From Epiperipatus broadwayi (Eukaryota; Onychophora; Udeonychophora; Euonychophora; Peripatidae): a stretch of DNA of 64,000 nt. Shown here piece after piece: positions 45,818 to 58,219 of the stretch. Both the position numbers and the translations under genes were made by a program. The notes below the pieces were generated by a model. The model was not told where the DNA came from, did not search any database, and saw only the letters and a program-made list of their open reading frames with translations. How positions within the stretch are numbered: position 1 is the first letter of the stretch; every line of letters begins with the position of its first letter. Where the stretch lies: NCBI GenBank assembly GCA_028023455.1, contig JAQFVV010006208.1:12236984-12300983 (forward strand), read 5' to 3'.

Positions 45818-46270
45818 AAAATAATAATAATTGCATAAATAAATTAAAGAATATTAATTTATAATATATAAAAAATTATTTTAAATCATGTAAATGTTTA
45901 ATAAAAATAATAAGACCATTATGATATCTCATTATATTATTTTATTTCATATATATACATGAAAGCAGACGACTTAAACAATACAGATACCAATATCAAT
46001 CAACAATCTCAATCTATTGTCATGGCAACCTCCATTTTACAATAAATATGGATACTACCTTTATCAATGGTTCAGTATGTTTATATAGACATTAAAAATT
46101 GCAACTTGATTAAAGAGAGTGAGATTATTAATTCAAAGAAATTTAAATAAACCTCATTAAACAGGCAAATAAAACCTGTTCTGAAAGCAGTATATAACTT
46201 TCAAATTCCATAGAAAATATGTATTATTTAGATAATAGCTAATAATACTCAAAACTAGATAGATTTACAA

Positions 46271-46413
<143 letters not shown>

Positions 46414-46620
46414 GTACCAAAATATTTGAAACACTATATATGATTCATATAACCTTTGTATAAAAGTATACCAAAAATTACTTAGAAAATGATTTATGTA
46501 TAATAGTTTAAAATGTCGATGTGAAAAATAGTGTATTCTGGAAAATACTAATAATAGAGAAAAAATGAAGGGGAAATAAAATATTGATTTAAAAAACATT
46601 TTAAATAAAATAATAGACTT

Positions 46621-46722
46621 TTTTTTTTCATATGTCAAATGCGTTGACCGGGAAGCGAACCCGGGCCAGCTGCTGCTATTCGGAAGGCACCTATGCTAAC
46701 CGCTAGGCCACCAACGCTTGAC
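46621..46722 (-). mobile_element. tRNA-derived SINE, Gly-UCC-like body
   Basis: Minus strand: GTCAAGCGTTGGTGGCC, GCGGTTAGC, a TTCC anticodon region with a small insertion, box B GGGTTCGCTTCCC, TTTGACATATG and an A run. Diverged flanks AATAGACTT and AAAAGACTT look like a target duplication. Confidence 0.85.
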
Positions 46723-47099
46723 AAAAGTAAAAGACTTTTTAAAGTCTAAAATTGCCTTTTTGCAAATTATAATGTTCCAGAATAAAACCTAGAGAAATAT
46801 CAAAACAGCCTTTAATACAATTCTCTCTTAAATCATTTTTAAATATCGCATTTGAATGTTAAGCCAATGATTGGTATTTTAACCTGAAGGTAAAATTTAT
46901 AATAATTATTGATTTACTTACTATTTAACTTTAAATATAGTATTTTCTTTATATCAATGTTTTCCATAATCATGGTTTAAATTAGCTATGATTCAAAAAA
47001 AAAAAAAATTAAAAAATTGGAAATTGATTAAAAAAATTGTCTATATTTTAATTTTTCTGTTCACAGTATGTATACACACACACGTATATATATATATGT

Positions 47100-48180
47100 A
47101 TGAGTGTTATAAATGTTTTCAACATGTGTATACCGAGTGTCATCATCATCATTTCAATCATTATTAATTTTTTGCAGAATGAAGATCTTTACGAGTTCAA
47201 TCATGTTTCTCTATATTACAGCTTCTCTTCTCTATATCACTTTAGAATAATGTTTTATCTCATCTATCCATATCATACATAATCTCCTTTTAGATCATTT
47301 ACAATCATTTTTGTTCATGTATTAGCATATTTTATAGCAATGTGATCAGCCCAGCTTCATTTCAGCATTGATTTCAATACCTGATTGTTTTTCCACCTAT
47401 GTATCTAACTCCCAACATACATTTTCCAGGCTTAAAGTCTTTGCATTGTTTTTCTGTTAAGCATCCAAGTCGTAGATCTACAAGTAAAAAGTAGTAAAAT
47501 ATATCCATGTAAACCTTTTTTTTTTTCAAACACTCCATCCAAGTTTAACTGCATAATTTTTTCACCCATTACGTTTTCTTTATTAATTATCTGATCAATA
47601 TGTTTGTAAATTTTATTTTCTTTTGTAAAAAGATGAACATTAATTTAGGCTTTTTAGAAATTAGCTTTAATCTTATTTTCTTGTTTTCATTTGATTTGTA
47701 AAAAAAAAAAAGAGAGAGAGAAATGAATTCTTCTGTTTTATGCTTCTATTAATATGGATCTTCTTTATGTAACCATCCAATGCTTTAATCATGGTCCAAA
47801 TGCTCACGAATCAAAGATCTTTTTGTCATCTACATATCAAAAGCATTAATCTTTTTTATATGATTTACCAAGTTAAAGTCACTTTTAAATCCTGTTTGTT
47901 TCTTTGACTGTTTTGAATCCAAAGTTCTGTGTCCTAATTACGATGATCGTAATGAAAGTCTTGTATGAAATGAAAAGAAGGTTATTATGACTGCCACTTC
48001 AACTAACTTTATTCTTCCACTTATCTAAATCACATTTATTATTTAGATATTTCACATATAGCTTTTCTAACAATTTCTCTTTTTTTCACCTGCTTATTTT
48101 ACAATATTAATAATAGTTTTATCAGGAACTTTTCCAATCTTCACAGATTTGATTGGATGTCTCACCACTTATTTAAATAC
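47100..48180 (-). pseudogene. LINE remnant, reverse transcriptase to C-terminal region
   Basis: Minus frames near 47790-47830 give YVDDKKIFDS, matching the (F/Y)xDxxKAFD motif A of LINE RT. Further along, near 47400-47480, the phrases GKCMLGVRYIGGKT and, at about 47310, SKRRLCMIWID resemble the ML(G/K)xxxxDrxxN and HxxR regions that follow the RT in RTE-like LINEs. Order and orientation agree with one element. Stops throughout. Confidence 0.55.
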
Positions 48181-48289
48181 TTGTGGTTTTAAAATGGGAT
48201 ACTTTGTTTTCTTGTGTTTTATTACTATATAGTTTTTTAATATTAAAATACAAGTACAATTTAATATACTTGAAAATTAGATGTAATTG

Positions 48290-48411
48290 TAAAGGATTTG
48301 AACACAGATTTTCAATGGTATGGATGGCTGAAGAATTAGTGGATAGAATAGATTGAAGCCTGTCCATTAAATTTTGAAGATTTGCTGTCTTAGTATAAAT
48401 CAAGTATTGAT

Positions 48412-48453
<42 letters not shown>

Positions 48454-48610
48454 GGAGATAATGATCTGGATCAACTAATGAGTGCTGGTTTAGCACAAAA
48501 TACATATATTGGAGATTATTTTTACATGTGTGTGGTCATGTGTATCAGTTGGATGAGATATGGTACTTGAAAGTCTGTGTTCAAATCCTCTACAATTATA
48601 TATAGTTTTT
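48290..48610 (+). mobile_element. Retrozyme (family A) copy with (TG)n expansion
   Basis: Upstream block from about 48300, (AT)n-(TG)n at 48413-48453, then a decayed ribozyme (CTAATGA 48475-48481, stem II GTGCTG/TAGCAC, CAAA, TTGGAG), then the tRNA-like box GTGTTCAAATCC at 48577. Confidence 0.82.
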
Positions 48611-49389
48611 TGTAAAACTTTCATAAACTACATGACAGCATTCCTTTTTTTAGTTTTACAGGTGCCATAAATTACCCTTTATCTATCTGCACAACTTCCA
48701 TTATATGCTATCCAAAGGAAAATGTAAGTTAGTAAACAAAAATGTAAATACACAAACAAAAAAACATTAAAATTTGCAAATTTTATATTTGGCAGTCATT
48801 TTTTCTTCTCTGAGTGCCACATGCAATTATGTATATTAGTTAAAAAAGTTTGGTTTATGTTGAAACCTCATAATTTTTTTTATTCCTTTATTATTCTTTC
48901 CAAATTTGATGTGCTCTATTTGCATAATAAAATATTTTCTGATCATAATGCTAAAAGTTTTTTCAAAATTTTAGAACATACTAAAAGTTGAAACTGTTTT
49001 TAAAAGGTCAAAATTATTAGAGAGATCACTATTTCTTGATAATATATTATCCCTAGTTAGTTTTTATAAAAGAAAAAGCTATTGGAAAAAAAGAATATTG
49101 CCTAGAGCATATTTAATAGCTGTAAAAATAAAAATACAATAGTTAGTTTTTCTTCCTTATTCTTACTGTTTCAATGCATGATGAGTGAGTACATACTCAA
49201 TAAATTATATATAAATATGATTCCTCAGTTATTATTAATAACTATATTATTATTATTATTTTTAAAATGTTATATAAAATCATGATTTATATTATTTATA
49301 CATATAAAAATGCACCCATGTTATATATGTTGACAACTGTTGCACATTTGCAGTTTAATGGAATACCTTTTTTATTGTAATCACTGTTG
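48611..49389. other. No gene seen
   Basis: AT-rich sequence. Confidence 0.4.
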
Positions 49390-49503
49390 ATTAAGAAAAT
49401 AAACTCTTCATACAGTAGCACCACTCAGTGCAAGCCAGAGTAATCAATGGATGCAAGAAGGTTTGTGCATAAAATCCCTATCTAGTGCCTGCTCATCCAA
49501 TAT

Positions 49504-49543
49504 CCCCAGACTAGTTTCCAGCTTCTGGCTTTCATCAGTGGGC
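49504..49543 (-). ncRNA. Type I hammerhead ribozyme, family B, intact
   Basis: Minus strand: CCCA, CTGATGA (plus 49532-49538), stem II AGC-CAGAA-GCT, GAAA, ACTAGT, triplet GTC, TGGG. Stem I has four Watson-Crick pairs. Confidence 0.83.
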
Positions 49544-49652
49544 AGTCTTGGATCTAAGAGCACTGCACCTAGGACTAGGATAGAAACTAGGCTGGGGATA
49601 TTGGATGAGTAGGTACTAGATAGACTAGGTGCAATGCTCTCAGATTCAAGGC

Positions 49653-49694
49653 TCCTCACTGATGAAAGCCACAAGCTGGAAACTAGTTTGGGGA
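49653..49694 (+). ncRNA. Type I hammerhead ribozyme, family B, intact
   Basis: TCCTCA, CTGATGA 49659-49665, stem II AGC-CACAA-GCT, GAAA 49679-49682, ACTAGT, triplet GTT, TGGGGA. Stem II A-T replaces the G-C pair seen at 32091, a compensated change. Confidence 0.86.
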
Positions 49695-49850
49695 TGCTGA
49701 ATGAGTAGGCACTAGATAGGAATTTTATGACAAACCTTCTTGCATCTATTGATTACTCTGGCTTGCACTGAGTGGCATTACTGTATGGGGAGTTTAGCCT
49801 CTGTTAAAATAACTTGTATAAGCATAAAGAATGTTGGTCATGTGATTAAG

Positions 49851-50980
49851 AAAATGTGAGCTATTATACAATATATAAATTGAATGTGATGGGTGCTTAA
49901 AACAAAATATAATATAGTTTGCAACTCCACTATAGTACTATTTCTCTTATTATTGCCAAAATCTAAATAAGATCTTTTTTTAGTATCAACAATATTAAGA
50001 TATTGCATTTGAGATTTGTGTGCTTTTCTATAGCTTTCCCTTTTAATTCAGAATTATAATTTTTTTATATCATCACATTATTTTTTTTGTACAACATTAT
50101 AGTGTTTTAGATATTTTTAATACTTTCACATTTCTTCCTTTTTTCATATATTATAATGCTTTAGTTGAAAATGTACAAGGGAATTGTTTCTTTTTTTGTA
50201 CCAGCTGTCTATATAAACAGTTTTTAGCAGAGTGTCAGTTATGTTCCTATTTATTTGCTTCAAGTCTGAATTAATATTTTAGTATGATTTGAAACCTCTA
50301 GCTTAAATTTGTTGAGAATGTTTCTAAAGGTAAGGGATATCAATTTTTAATTCTTTTTTTAATAGATTTTTCTTTTTTATTGTATATTAGCATGCATTTC
50401 ATATCTCACAATTAAAAGATTACTTCCTGTATTATATATATTAAGAATGTAACATTTTGAAATACTTGTTTTCTATAAATATAGACCAGTTCTGCTATAC
50501 CTTTATTTAGATGCTTCTTTATCCATTTGTTTAAATACGCTCTATTTCCTTTTTAATTTCTTTTTCCATATCTAAATTAACCTACAGCACTTTTATACAG
50601 TTCTAGCAATAAAATCTTTTATGGCAATTTTTAAATATTGCTTGATCTATTCAAACTCATTCTATATATTTAAATAAAATTCTTTACTTTTTATCATAAG
50701 GAAATATGTTGAGCCTAAACCTGCATTATCTGCATTTGATATCTTTTTATATGTTAAATGTAAACTAATCTTGTCACTCTGTCTGGTATACCTTCAATCT
50801 TTACTATGTTACATTTCCATTTTTGTATTTATAATGAATCCCATTCCACTTGTACTTCTACAACAAACAAATCCAGTAGTAGTTTGAATTAGTTATATTA
50901 GAAAGCTGCCTGGGCAAAAAAGTTTAATAAAAATCTGATAGCTTGATATAAAATTTACGCATTGCTGTATTTGTATGCAG

Positions 50981-51010
<30 letters not shown>
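49851..51010. other. No gene seen; (CA)n at 50981-51000
   Basis: AT-rich with low-complexity T runs. Confidence 0.4.
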
Positions 51011-51011
<1 letters not shown>

Positions 51012-51302
51012 GATCACTAGATGGAGCTTACCAATCAGCTCCAAACAAGTTTTGTTTATATAAATGCCAAAAGAGATAGAATTCAAAATCTCTATCATTG
51101 TCCCCCACCTCCAGACCAGCTAGTTTTGAGCTTATTAACTCACATCAGTGAAGGGCTGGGAGACTAGACATGAGCCAATAAGCTCAAAACCAGCTTGTCT
51201 GGAGATGGGTGACAACGATAGAGATTTTGAATTCTATCTCTTTCAGCATTTATGTAAACAAAGCTTGTTTGGAGCTGATTGGTAAGCTCCATCTAGTGAT
51301 CA
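51011..51302. mobile_element. Foldback element, family D, hammerhead-derived arms
   Basis: Nearly perfect arms from TGATCACTAGATGGAGC to its inverse. Minus strand of the left arm: CACTGATGT, GAG..CTC hairpin, AAAAC, triplet GTC, TGG. Plus strand of the right arm: GAGC-CAATAA-GCTC, AAAACC, GTC, TGG, but CTGATGA is lost. CAAAA stands for ancestral CGAAA. Confidence 0.82.
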
Positions 51303-52439
51303 TAAAATGCAAACTTAAAGACAAGTTACGAAATTTATAACTTGTTTTGATTATCATATATATATATGACTTAATTAGATATTTAAGAATTATAAGAAAA
51401 AGTTGTCTGTAGATTGTAATAATATGGTTAAATATTTTAGAAAAGAAATATGCTATGTAAAATTAAAAACAGCTCATAGTATGTAAGGAAAGAGAGACAA
51501 ATTAGTTTTAATACTTGCACATGAATTTGATTTGTGTAATTTAAGAAAAGGTATAGGATTTTGTAAACTCTTTCAGATTTACCTAATTGTTGGGGGTTTA
51601 AAGAAATAATTTGCATTTTATTATAGTAAATTGAATAGCTAATCTAAATACATTATTAAAAATTATGACACCAAAATTTAAAAAATTTATAGAACAATTT
51701 TCAAAAGTCAGTCATGATTTTTTTCTTTCTTTCTATCATTTAACATAAATAAAGGAAAAAAATTGTATATCACTTATAAAATAATTTAAGGAATGAAAAA
51801 AATATTTATCAAAAAACATGTGAGAAAAATATATATTAAATTAAGTCATTAAGTCTGGAAGAGGATGGATTTTAATACACATCCTGAAATGATGAAATAC
51901 AGACTTGATTACCTGCTACATATTAAAAAACATGTTGTGAGGTATCAATAAATCTGACAAGAAAAATGGCAATAGTCTAGTCCAAGTCTTGGCTCAAGAA
52001 GAAAGCATCACACATTCATTCTGTGAAGAAAAACCATTGGTTAAAACAATTTGTCATAAAATAGCTTACGGATAGTAGTTTAGGACAGGATTAATTACTG
52101 GATCAGTCAAAAGACCTGGATCTATGCAATATAATCCAGACAAATTTTGAAATTTACAAATACAATGTTGCCTGCTTTAAAAAAATATGCCTAAGAAAAG
52201 GAGTGGACTCTACCAAAAGGCTTATGTATATTTCTATAGGAATTCATCTACAGGGTTTGCTGTCATAATTACCTTAAGGAGGATAATAACAATCAGTTCA
52301 GTATCATTACAGATTACTGATAAAGATTTTTCGTATATAATAAACATATATCTGCAAAAAACTGTAGTTTAAAACTTTAACAATTTAAAACATTTGTTAA
52401 GATTTTATCTTCGTATTTAAGTTACAATATTTATTATAA
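51303..52439. other. No gene seen
   Basis: AT-rich. A stretch at 51870-51960 reads open (MDFNTHPEMMKYRLDYLLHI) but matches nothing I know. Confidence 0.35.
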
Positions 52440-52564
52440 ATATTATATCCATATCTCAGGACTAGTTTCTGGCTATTGACCCTTTTCATTAAGCTATATA
52501 TCTTGAATTTTTAATGGGCATGAAATTCTAGTATTATATCCATGTCCCAGGACTAATTTCTGGC
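52440..52564 (-). repeat. Two decayed hammerhead-like arms
   Basis: Minus strand: AATAGCCAGAAACTAGTCC at 52455-52480, and a second copy, AGAAATTAGTCCTGGG at 52540-52560, into which the LTR element inserted. The CTGATGA part is lost or interrupted. Confidence 0.45.
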
Positions 52565-53189
52565 TGTTATAGTCCTCCCTTCTCTCAGAAGTAGACTATT
52601 CCAGATGCCTCCTTATCTGATCGGATTAAGCATTGTTTGCCACAGGCCAATAGGCTTTCGTATAGATAACAACATAGCCGATGATTACTACAGGCCAATA
52701 AACAATGGTGCTTGCTGAATTCAAATGTTTTCAATAAGGTCAGGGATCTGGGTATAGATAGTCAACCTTTTGTGAGGATCAAGGAAGAGCATGTCTAACC
52801 TGAACAGACTCTTTACATTCTCCCGGGGAAACTCTGCTAAACTAAATAGCAGCAAGTATTTCCATTAATAACACTACGCTACTTAGATCTATGCAGCTAG
52901 GCAAGTCCCACAGAGACTGAACGCTGCTATGATCACTCTCGGCTCAAGGTAAGCTGTCTTGTACAGCTGGAAGAGTCATAGACCCTATCCATGAGGCAGC
53001 CATCAGGTGTGGCTGGAAGTGGCAGGCAGAACACAGAGTTATGTTAAACTCCAAGATTCAACTTGTAATTTGTATATATTGTATTGTATATATTTGTACA
53101 TAATAAATATATTAATTGTAATACTTATTTCAGTATTATTTTACATTATTTACTGTTGGTTGGGTCTGTAATCCAGACCAAACACAACA
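52565..53189 (+). repeat. LTR (625 bp) of a retrotransposon
   Basis: Begins TGTTATAG, ends CAAACACAACA, is richer in G+C than its surroundings, and has AATAAA at 53102-53107 near the end. Confidence 0.82.
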
Positions 53190-53221
53190 GATTTGGCGCA
53201 GTCGACAAACCAAACACAACA
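53190..53221 (+). mobile_element. Remnant of the LTR element: primer-binding site plus the last bases of the 3' LTR
   Basis: TGGCGCAGTCGAC (53194-53206) right after the LTR is a primer-binding site. It is followed directly by ACCAAACACAACA, a repeat of the LTR's final bases. CTGGC flanks the whole (52560-52564 and 53222-53226), a 5-bp target duplication. So the element collapsed to one LTR plus the primer site. Confidence 0.8.
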
Positions 53222-53226
53222 CTGGC

Positions 53227-53879
53227 TATTGGCAATTTTTAATGAGCTATATAAAGGAATATACCACATTCATGATAATTTGCTCAAGAGAGAGTGCGAT
53301 ATCCAAGCAATCAAGTTTGAATACAATAGTTACATTCAACTGCCGAAATAAAGGATTTTTTTTTTACTTTACTCAGCTGAGAATCAGTTTAAGAACATTT
53401 AGTTCTTCATTTACTACGATATTCAATCATATAAAAAATATTTATTTTATTTATTTATTTATTTTGCCTTTTTTTAAAAAAAAACATATATACCTATCAT
53501 AATCAGCCAATTCTGTTAGTATGCTAAATTTACAGATTTTCTGTTTCTACTTGCTTTAATTGATTGATAAATTCAAAAAATGTAATACAGTATTGAATAT
53601 TATTATTGTTGTTGTTGTTGTTTTACTACAGTAAATCAATTAATTTTCTATTTCAATAAATTATATATAGAAAATATTCAAAATCACGATTCAAAGTAAT
53701 TGATAGATAAAAATCCGCTGATCTTAATCAATAAACAAATAGTTAATAAAAACAAACAAACAATGGAATTAGAAAGCAAATTTTTTTAAAGAAAAGATTA
53801 TTAAAATATATCTCTGTTACTGTAGAAAGCAACAATTCTAAAATGTATAAAACAGTTGATTCTTTAGAGCTCAACAATT
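53227..53879. other. No gene seen
   Basis: AT-rich; small TTG repeat at 53606-53621. The open frame at 53242-53502 is not recognisable. Confidence 0.4.
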
Positions 53880-54560
53880 ATTTTTCCTATGGCATTAAAT
53901 ATCATAGTACAAACTATCAATTTCTGGTTTACTATGAAATACATATAGTGGTGATTATTTATTTTTCGATACATATATGTGTGTGTGTTCAAGTGTATCA
54001 GTGTTATGAGATAGAGTGGAGAGTGGTGGGTCGTATGAAAATCGGTGCTGATATACTCTACATATTATATATATATATTGATACAGGTATATAATAAGCC
54101 TGTATTTCAGTTATTACATAGTAGAGATGTCTGTCCATCCCTCGTATATGTATTAAATGGATTATGTCCTGTACATGAGGGACCAGAATGACTTTAGGTC
54201 AACATGGGTGCGATGAGAATCTTGGCCACAGGGTGGCCTTTGAGCATTCCAGCATCAGATTTTCAATTGGATGGATGGTTGAAGAGTTGTAGTGCGAAGT
54301 GTAGTGAAGCGTGTCCATTAAAGTATGAAGATTGGCTATCTTAATATATAGCTGGGCACTTATTGCATATATGTGTGGAGATGATAATCTGGACCAACTG
54401 ATAATTGCTGGTTTAGCATGAAATACATATATTGGTGATTATTTATTTTTTCAACGTGTATGTGTTCAAGTGTCTCAGTGTTATGAGATAGAGTGAAGAG
54501 TGGTTGGTCATGTGAAAGTCTGTGCTCATATACCCTATATATATTATACAATATGTTAAT
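53880..54560 (+). mobile_element. Retrozyme (family A), diverged head-to-tail dimer
   Basis: Two ribozyme positions with cleavage points after 53947 and after 54431 give a 484-nt monomer. The first ribozyme is badly decayed (CTATCAA). The second has CTGATAA, TGCTGGTTTAGCA, GAAATACATATA, TTGG. The monomer contains the block with CCATCCCTCGTATATGTATT and the CAGATTTTCAATTGGATGG stretch, collinear with 9300-9765. Confidence 0.82.
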
Positions 54561-55164
54561 AATATATACACATTTAAAAAAAGCATCATATAATATTTTA
54601 GGTTGCAACTTGATTTCTGGATGTAATCAAGATTAACATTTTTCTTTCTGATAGTTATTCCATATTTAACCCAGTTAACATCGGTCAGTAAATGGGTACT
54701 TAATGATTCTTAACTAGAAAATAAACAACTATAAAAATATGCACCATTTTTAGTTGCCTAAATATTGTATAGTCTACTGTACACTGGATTCGTGTTGCTT
54801 CTATGTGAGAAGCTCTTGGAAAAATTTCATTTACAGGCTCAAACTATTTTACCTGTTTGCTTTTTTTAGCTATAAAAAAAGAATAACTAATAGATATGGG
54901 TCAATGAATATAAAAACGCAATATAGCTTCTACTGAATCTTTAATACAAAATATTTATCAAATATTCAGCTCTCATTGATTAATTTTTAGATTTTTTTTT
55001 TCCTAAATACTTTAAGATGTGTATTGTGGCATAATAGCAATCACTGCACCCATGTGCCTTTCTTATGATCAGGTTGTACATGAGAGCAAGTGAATTTTGA
55101 AAAAACTAAAACTTGGGGGTCCTACGTTGACATTTACTTCACACTATTTTCCTTTTTACGGTAT
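54561..55164. other. No gene seen
   Basis: AT-rich unique sequence. Confidence 0.35.
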
Positions 55165-55325
55165 AAATATAGAGGATTTGAACTCAGACTTTCAAGCCAC
55201 TTCAACCATCCACAAGTCTGACTTCAAATCCCCTATATTTACAATTGGGCTCCAGGTATAAGAGTGCCTGGTATTTCAAATTTTTACAGTATACTAATAA
55301 TTAAAATTTACAAACATTTTAACCA
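55165..55325. repeat. Retrozyme tail, short inverted pair
   Basis: GAGGATTTGAACTCAGACTT and its inverse AAGTCTGACTTCAAATCCCC flank a short spacer, followed by CCAGGTATAAGAGTGCCTGG. Same tail as at 32340-32470. Confidence 0.65.
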
Positions 55326-55948
55326 CAATCACCACAATGCATTAATACTAAATAAATCAATTAATCTAGCCCAAACAATATGGCTAACTGGAATATCCTA
55401 TTTTATAACAGGATTTTAATTCACTAGATTTGATATCTAAAAATCTTATTTTGTGAAGTTAAATCAAGAGTGATGACTTATATTGCTTTTTTAAAAAATT
55501 ATATTATCTGGATGATTTGAGGATGCATATTGACTTGTCTATTTCTACCCATGGTAGAGCTATTCTCAAAGAAATATGGAAAAAAAACCTTGACTAGTTC
55601 TCTAAGGGGGGTAATATACCTGGCCATAGTTCCCCACCAACTGCTGCCAGTGTTGTCTGCTCTGAGATGAATGACAACAAGTGCAAGGTCAGGAAAACAT
55701 GCTACATAGCAAGTGATCCTACATCAATCAATAGAAGTGAGATCTGATTTTCTCTTTCTTGAAAATGGTCTCTGCGGTCACTTTACATTAATTTGCATAT
55801 ATTTGCATTGACAGTTGTATAGTTCTCAACATTCAAGTAGCTATGAATATGGGAGTATGAATCCTCCCAAGAGCACTCAGCTTAGTAAATTGTAGAATAT
55901 TATTTACTTTGTTCACTGTTATCAACTTCATTATCTGTGTGTAAAGCA

Positions 55949-55950
<2 letters not shown>
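55326..55950. other. No gene seen; higher-GC patch at 55600-55790
   Basis: A mildly GC-richer stretch including CTGGCCATAGTTCCCCACC, with no open frame and no repeat partner. Confidence 0.35.

Positions 55951-55989
<39 letters not shown>
55951..55989. repeat. (TA)n microsatellite
   Basis: 39 bp of perfect TA repeat. Confidence 0.95.
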
Positions 55990-55992
<3 letters not shown>

Positions 55993-56150
55993 CAGAAATA
56001 TTTTGTGAAATTCTTTATAAACTCATTCTTACCATAGAAAAGAGACAAAGAATGAAAAAATAATGTTGAGTTTTATAATTATTATACAAAACAATTTCTG
56101 AATCATAAATACAGTCATATACATACTGCTGACAAAATAGTTCTTTAGTT

Positions 56151-56266
56151 GTTGTTTTTTCCATATGTCATAGCATCGTCCGGGAGGCGAACCCACAACA
56201 ACCATCTGCAACCAACTGCTTGCTTGCAAGGCAGCTGCGCTGACCTCTCGGCTAACAACACTTGAC
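56151..56266 (-). mobile_element. tRNA-derived SINE, long-variable-arm type
   Basis: Minus strand: GTCAAGTGTTGTTAGCC, box A AGCCGAGAGGTCAGC, TTGCAAG, variable arm, GGGTTCGCCTCCC, TGACATATGG, A run. A 16-bp target duplication AAATAGTTCTTTAGTT lies at 56135-56150 and 56267-56282. Confidence 0.92.
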
Positions 56267-56479
56267 AAATAGTTCTTTAGTTTGTTTTAATATCTTGCAA
56301 TGTTAATTTAATTTTGTCTGCACCATTGTTTTATTGTTATATATTTTTCTTCACTATTTTTCTTAATTGTAGATTTCCATTGTATTATATTATCAATCAT
56401 AATCTCCAAATAAAAATAATCCATATTATACTTCATTAGAATATTTTGCAGATAATATTTACAATATAAAAGGGTCTGT

Positions 56480-58120
56480 CTTGTTCAGGAAAAACAGTGC
56501 ACTCATGTTTACTACAAAATGCTTTTCAGAAAATTTATCATCTTTATCCACTTCACAAGCATAATCCAATAAATGTGCACAATTATGAATGAGGTTTCAA
56601 TATCATATTATGTCAGCAAGTCAAAAAACATATATATTGGTCTTGTGATCTTGCTATTGCATTTTAAAACTTTTGTCACATGCCAAGTTGACTTTAAGAC
56701 TGCTTTTAATCTGATAAGCTGGGAATATTTATTTAACACATTAAGCAAAATTCTGACTAGTCATACACATCTAATTACTGCCACAAAAAATTATCTTACC
56801 AATAGATCCATCAAACTAAACAATTACATGCACTTCTCTTCTATGTTTAAACCAAGCTTAATGTATTTCACAAGGCTCACTATATGCTTCATTATTATTT
56901 GCAATATTTTAAATCTAATGCTTGAATATCCTGGCACCTCACTGATGAAGCCAGTAGCAGAAACCGGGTTGGGATTGAGGATATTCTGCAAAGCTTGTTA
57001 AAAGCTTATTTGCGAGCTCTTTATAAAATATTTGTAATGTATATATATATATATAGAGAGAAGGGGGGGGGAGATAGAAATATCCCATGATCAAAAAGAT
57101 GGACTCTTTCTTCCTCATCTTGGTACTCTTATTAAAGTGATATCTTTTGTTGATGATGTCCTGATAGTCTTCAGATATTTACAAAATATTCCTCTCATTC
57201 TTCATATTTTGAACAAATTTGAAACCCTAACATGATCTACAATACAAGTCTGTAAGTCATCCATGTGGTAGATAACTACAGGTCACAATCTACCTTCATT
57301 CTTCACAGGTACACACTCATCTTTTCTCAGGATTCCAAATGACTTATCAAAAACACATTTAAGCCATCATATAAATTATCTGAACACAAACAAGTTCAAT
57401 ACAAAAAAAAGCCTTCTGCCCAAAATTTCTTAACCCTATAGTAAAAGTTTATATTGTTAAGGCTATTCTGGGTAGTTGCTTACTATATTCCATGGATGCA
57501 TCTTTTAAGGAGTACTGTTAAAAATATAATCACCACAACAAAATCATAGATCTGCAATCAACATCACATCTTTTATCAATTACAAGTGCTTGTTTCTCTA
57601 TTTGCAAAGGTGGTCTTAATCTAATATTTCCTCAATCACTTGCATTCTATATCAGAGCTAAGATGTACATCACAATCACAGTTAATCCAAACCTCAAAGC
57701 CATTCCTACACCTATCATACTGCTATCTGAGCTTCCACATGCAAGTCATTTTTTAATACTGATCATGCTATTAAGCATACAGATCTGTTGGTCATTCATA
57801 CCATAACGTCTTTAATTGACATTTTATTTAAAGATATGAAAGCAATAATATATCCTAACAGACATTTATGGTCAACCTTTCCAATTGCCAAAACTTTAAT
57901 CCAATTCCAAAATATATGTGTCCCTCAATCATAGCTAAATTTTTTGCATACCTTATTACTCAACACAATTATAACAAAAACTTTTATCATTAATCATTTT
58001 AAATTAAATCTGGATTCCACATGTATAGTATGTAATATTCATCCAGAAGATATGATACACATTTTTGGAACATGTCCATATTGCTCATCTTTAAGACATT
58101 TTGTATTCCCAAGCAATTAA
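56480..58120 (+). pseudogene. L1/Tx1-like LINE, reverse transcriptase to terminal zinc knuckle, interrupted
   Basis: VDFKTAFNLISWEYLFNTLS at 56680-56740 is RT motif A of the type DFxKAFDSVSWEYL. After an inserted foldback arm the frame resumes with VISFVDDVLIVF (57137-57172), the (F/Y)xDD catalytic motif C. Much of the following thumb/connector region survives in broken frames. Near 58015 comes CIVCNIHPEDMIHIFGTCPY, the CCHC knuckle at the end of L1/Tx1 ORF2. RT motif B is lost where the foldback sits. Many stops; dead. Confidence 0.8.
56924..57060 (+). mobile_element. Foldback family C, single arm inserted in the LINE
   Basis: GCTTGAATATCCTGGCACC, then the ribozyme-derived CCTCA-CTGATGA (56942-56948), a weak GC-CAGTA-GC stem II, GAAACCGGG, then GATATTCTGCAAAGCTTG, GCGAGCTCTT and AT/GA runs. 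The extra G in ACCGGG and the weak stem II argue against activity. Confidence 0.8.
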
Positions 58121-58219
58121 TCTAAAAGATTTGTTTGAAAAAAATATCAAAAATTTTAATCCATATAATGCCATAGCAACTATTCACACTATTTCAGAAC
58201 TATGTGGCTTGGTAATTGT

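Larger units (their letters stand above)
49390..49850. mobile_element. Foldback element, family B, two ribozyme arms
   Basis: The left arm carries a minus-strand ribozyme (49504-49543) and the right arm a plus-strand one (49653-49694), both with full cores. Outer ends: AAACTCTTCATACAGTAGC and ACTGTATGGGGAGTTTAGCC. Confidence 0.87.

Noticed and set aside
50340-50900. Possible LINE on the minus strand
   Set aside because: Lysine- and isoleucine-rich broken frames without any catalytic or zinc-knuckle motif.
52455-52560. Two further hammerheads near 52.5 kb
   Set aside because: CCAGAAACTAGTCC is left, but CTGATGA is broken or missing and stem II cannot be drawn.
56938-56975. Active hammerhead in the foldback C arm inside the LINE
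   Set aside because: CTGATGA and GAAA are present, but stem II has only two pairs and an extra G disrupts ACCGGT and the cleavage triplet.
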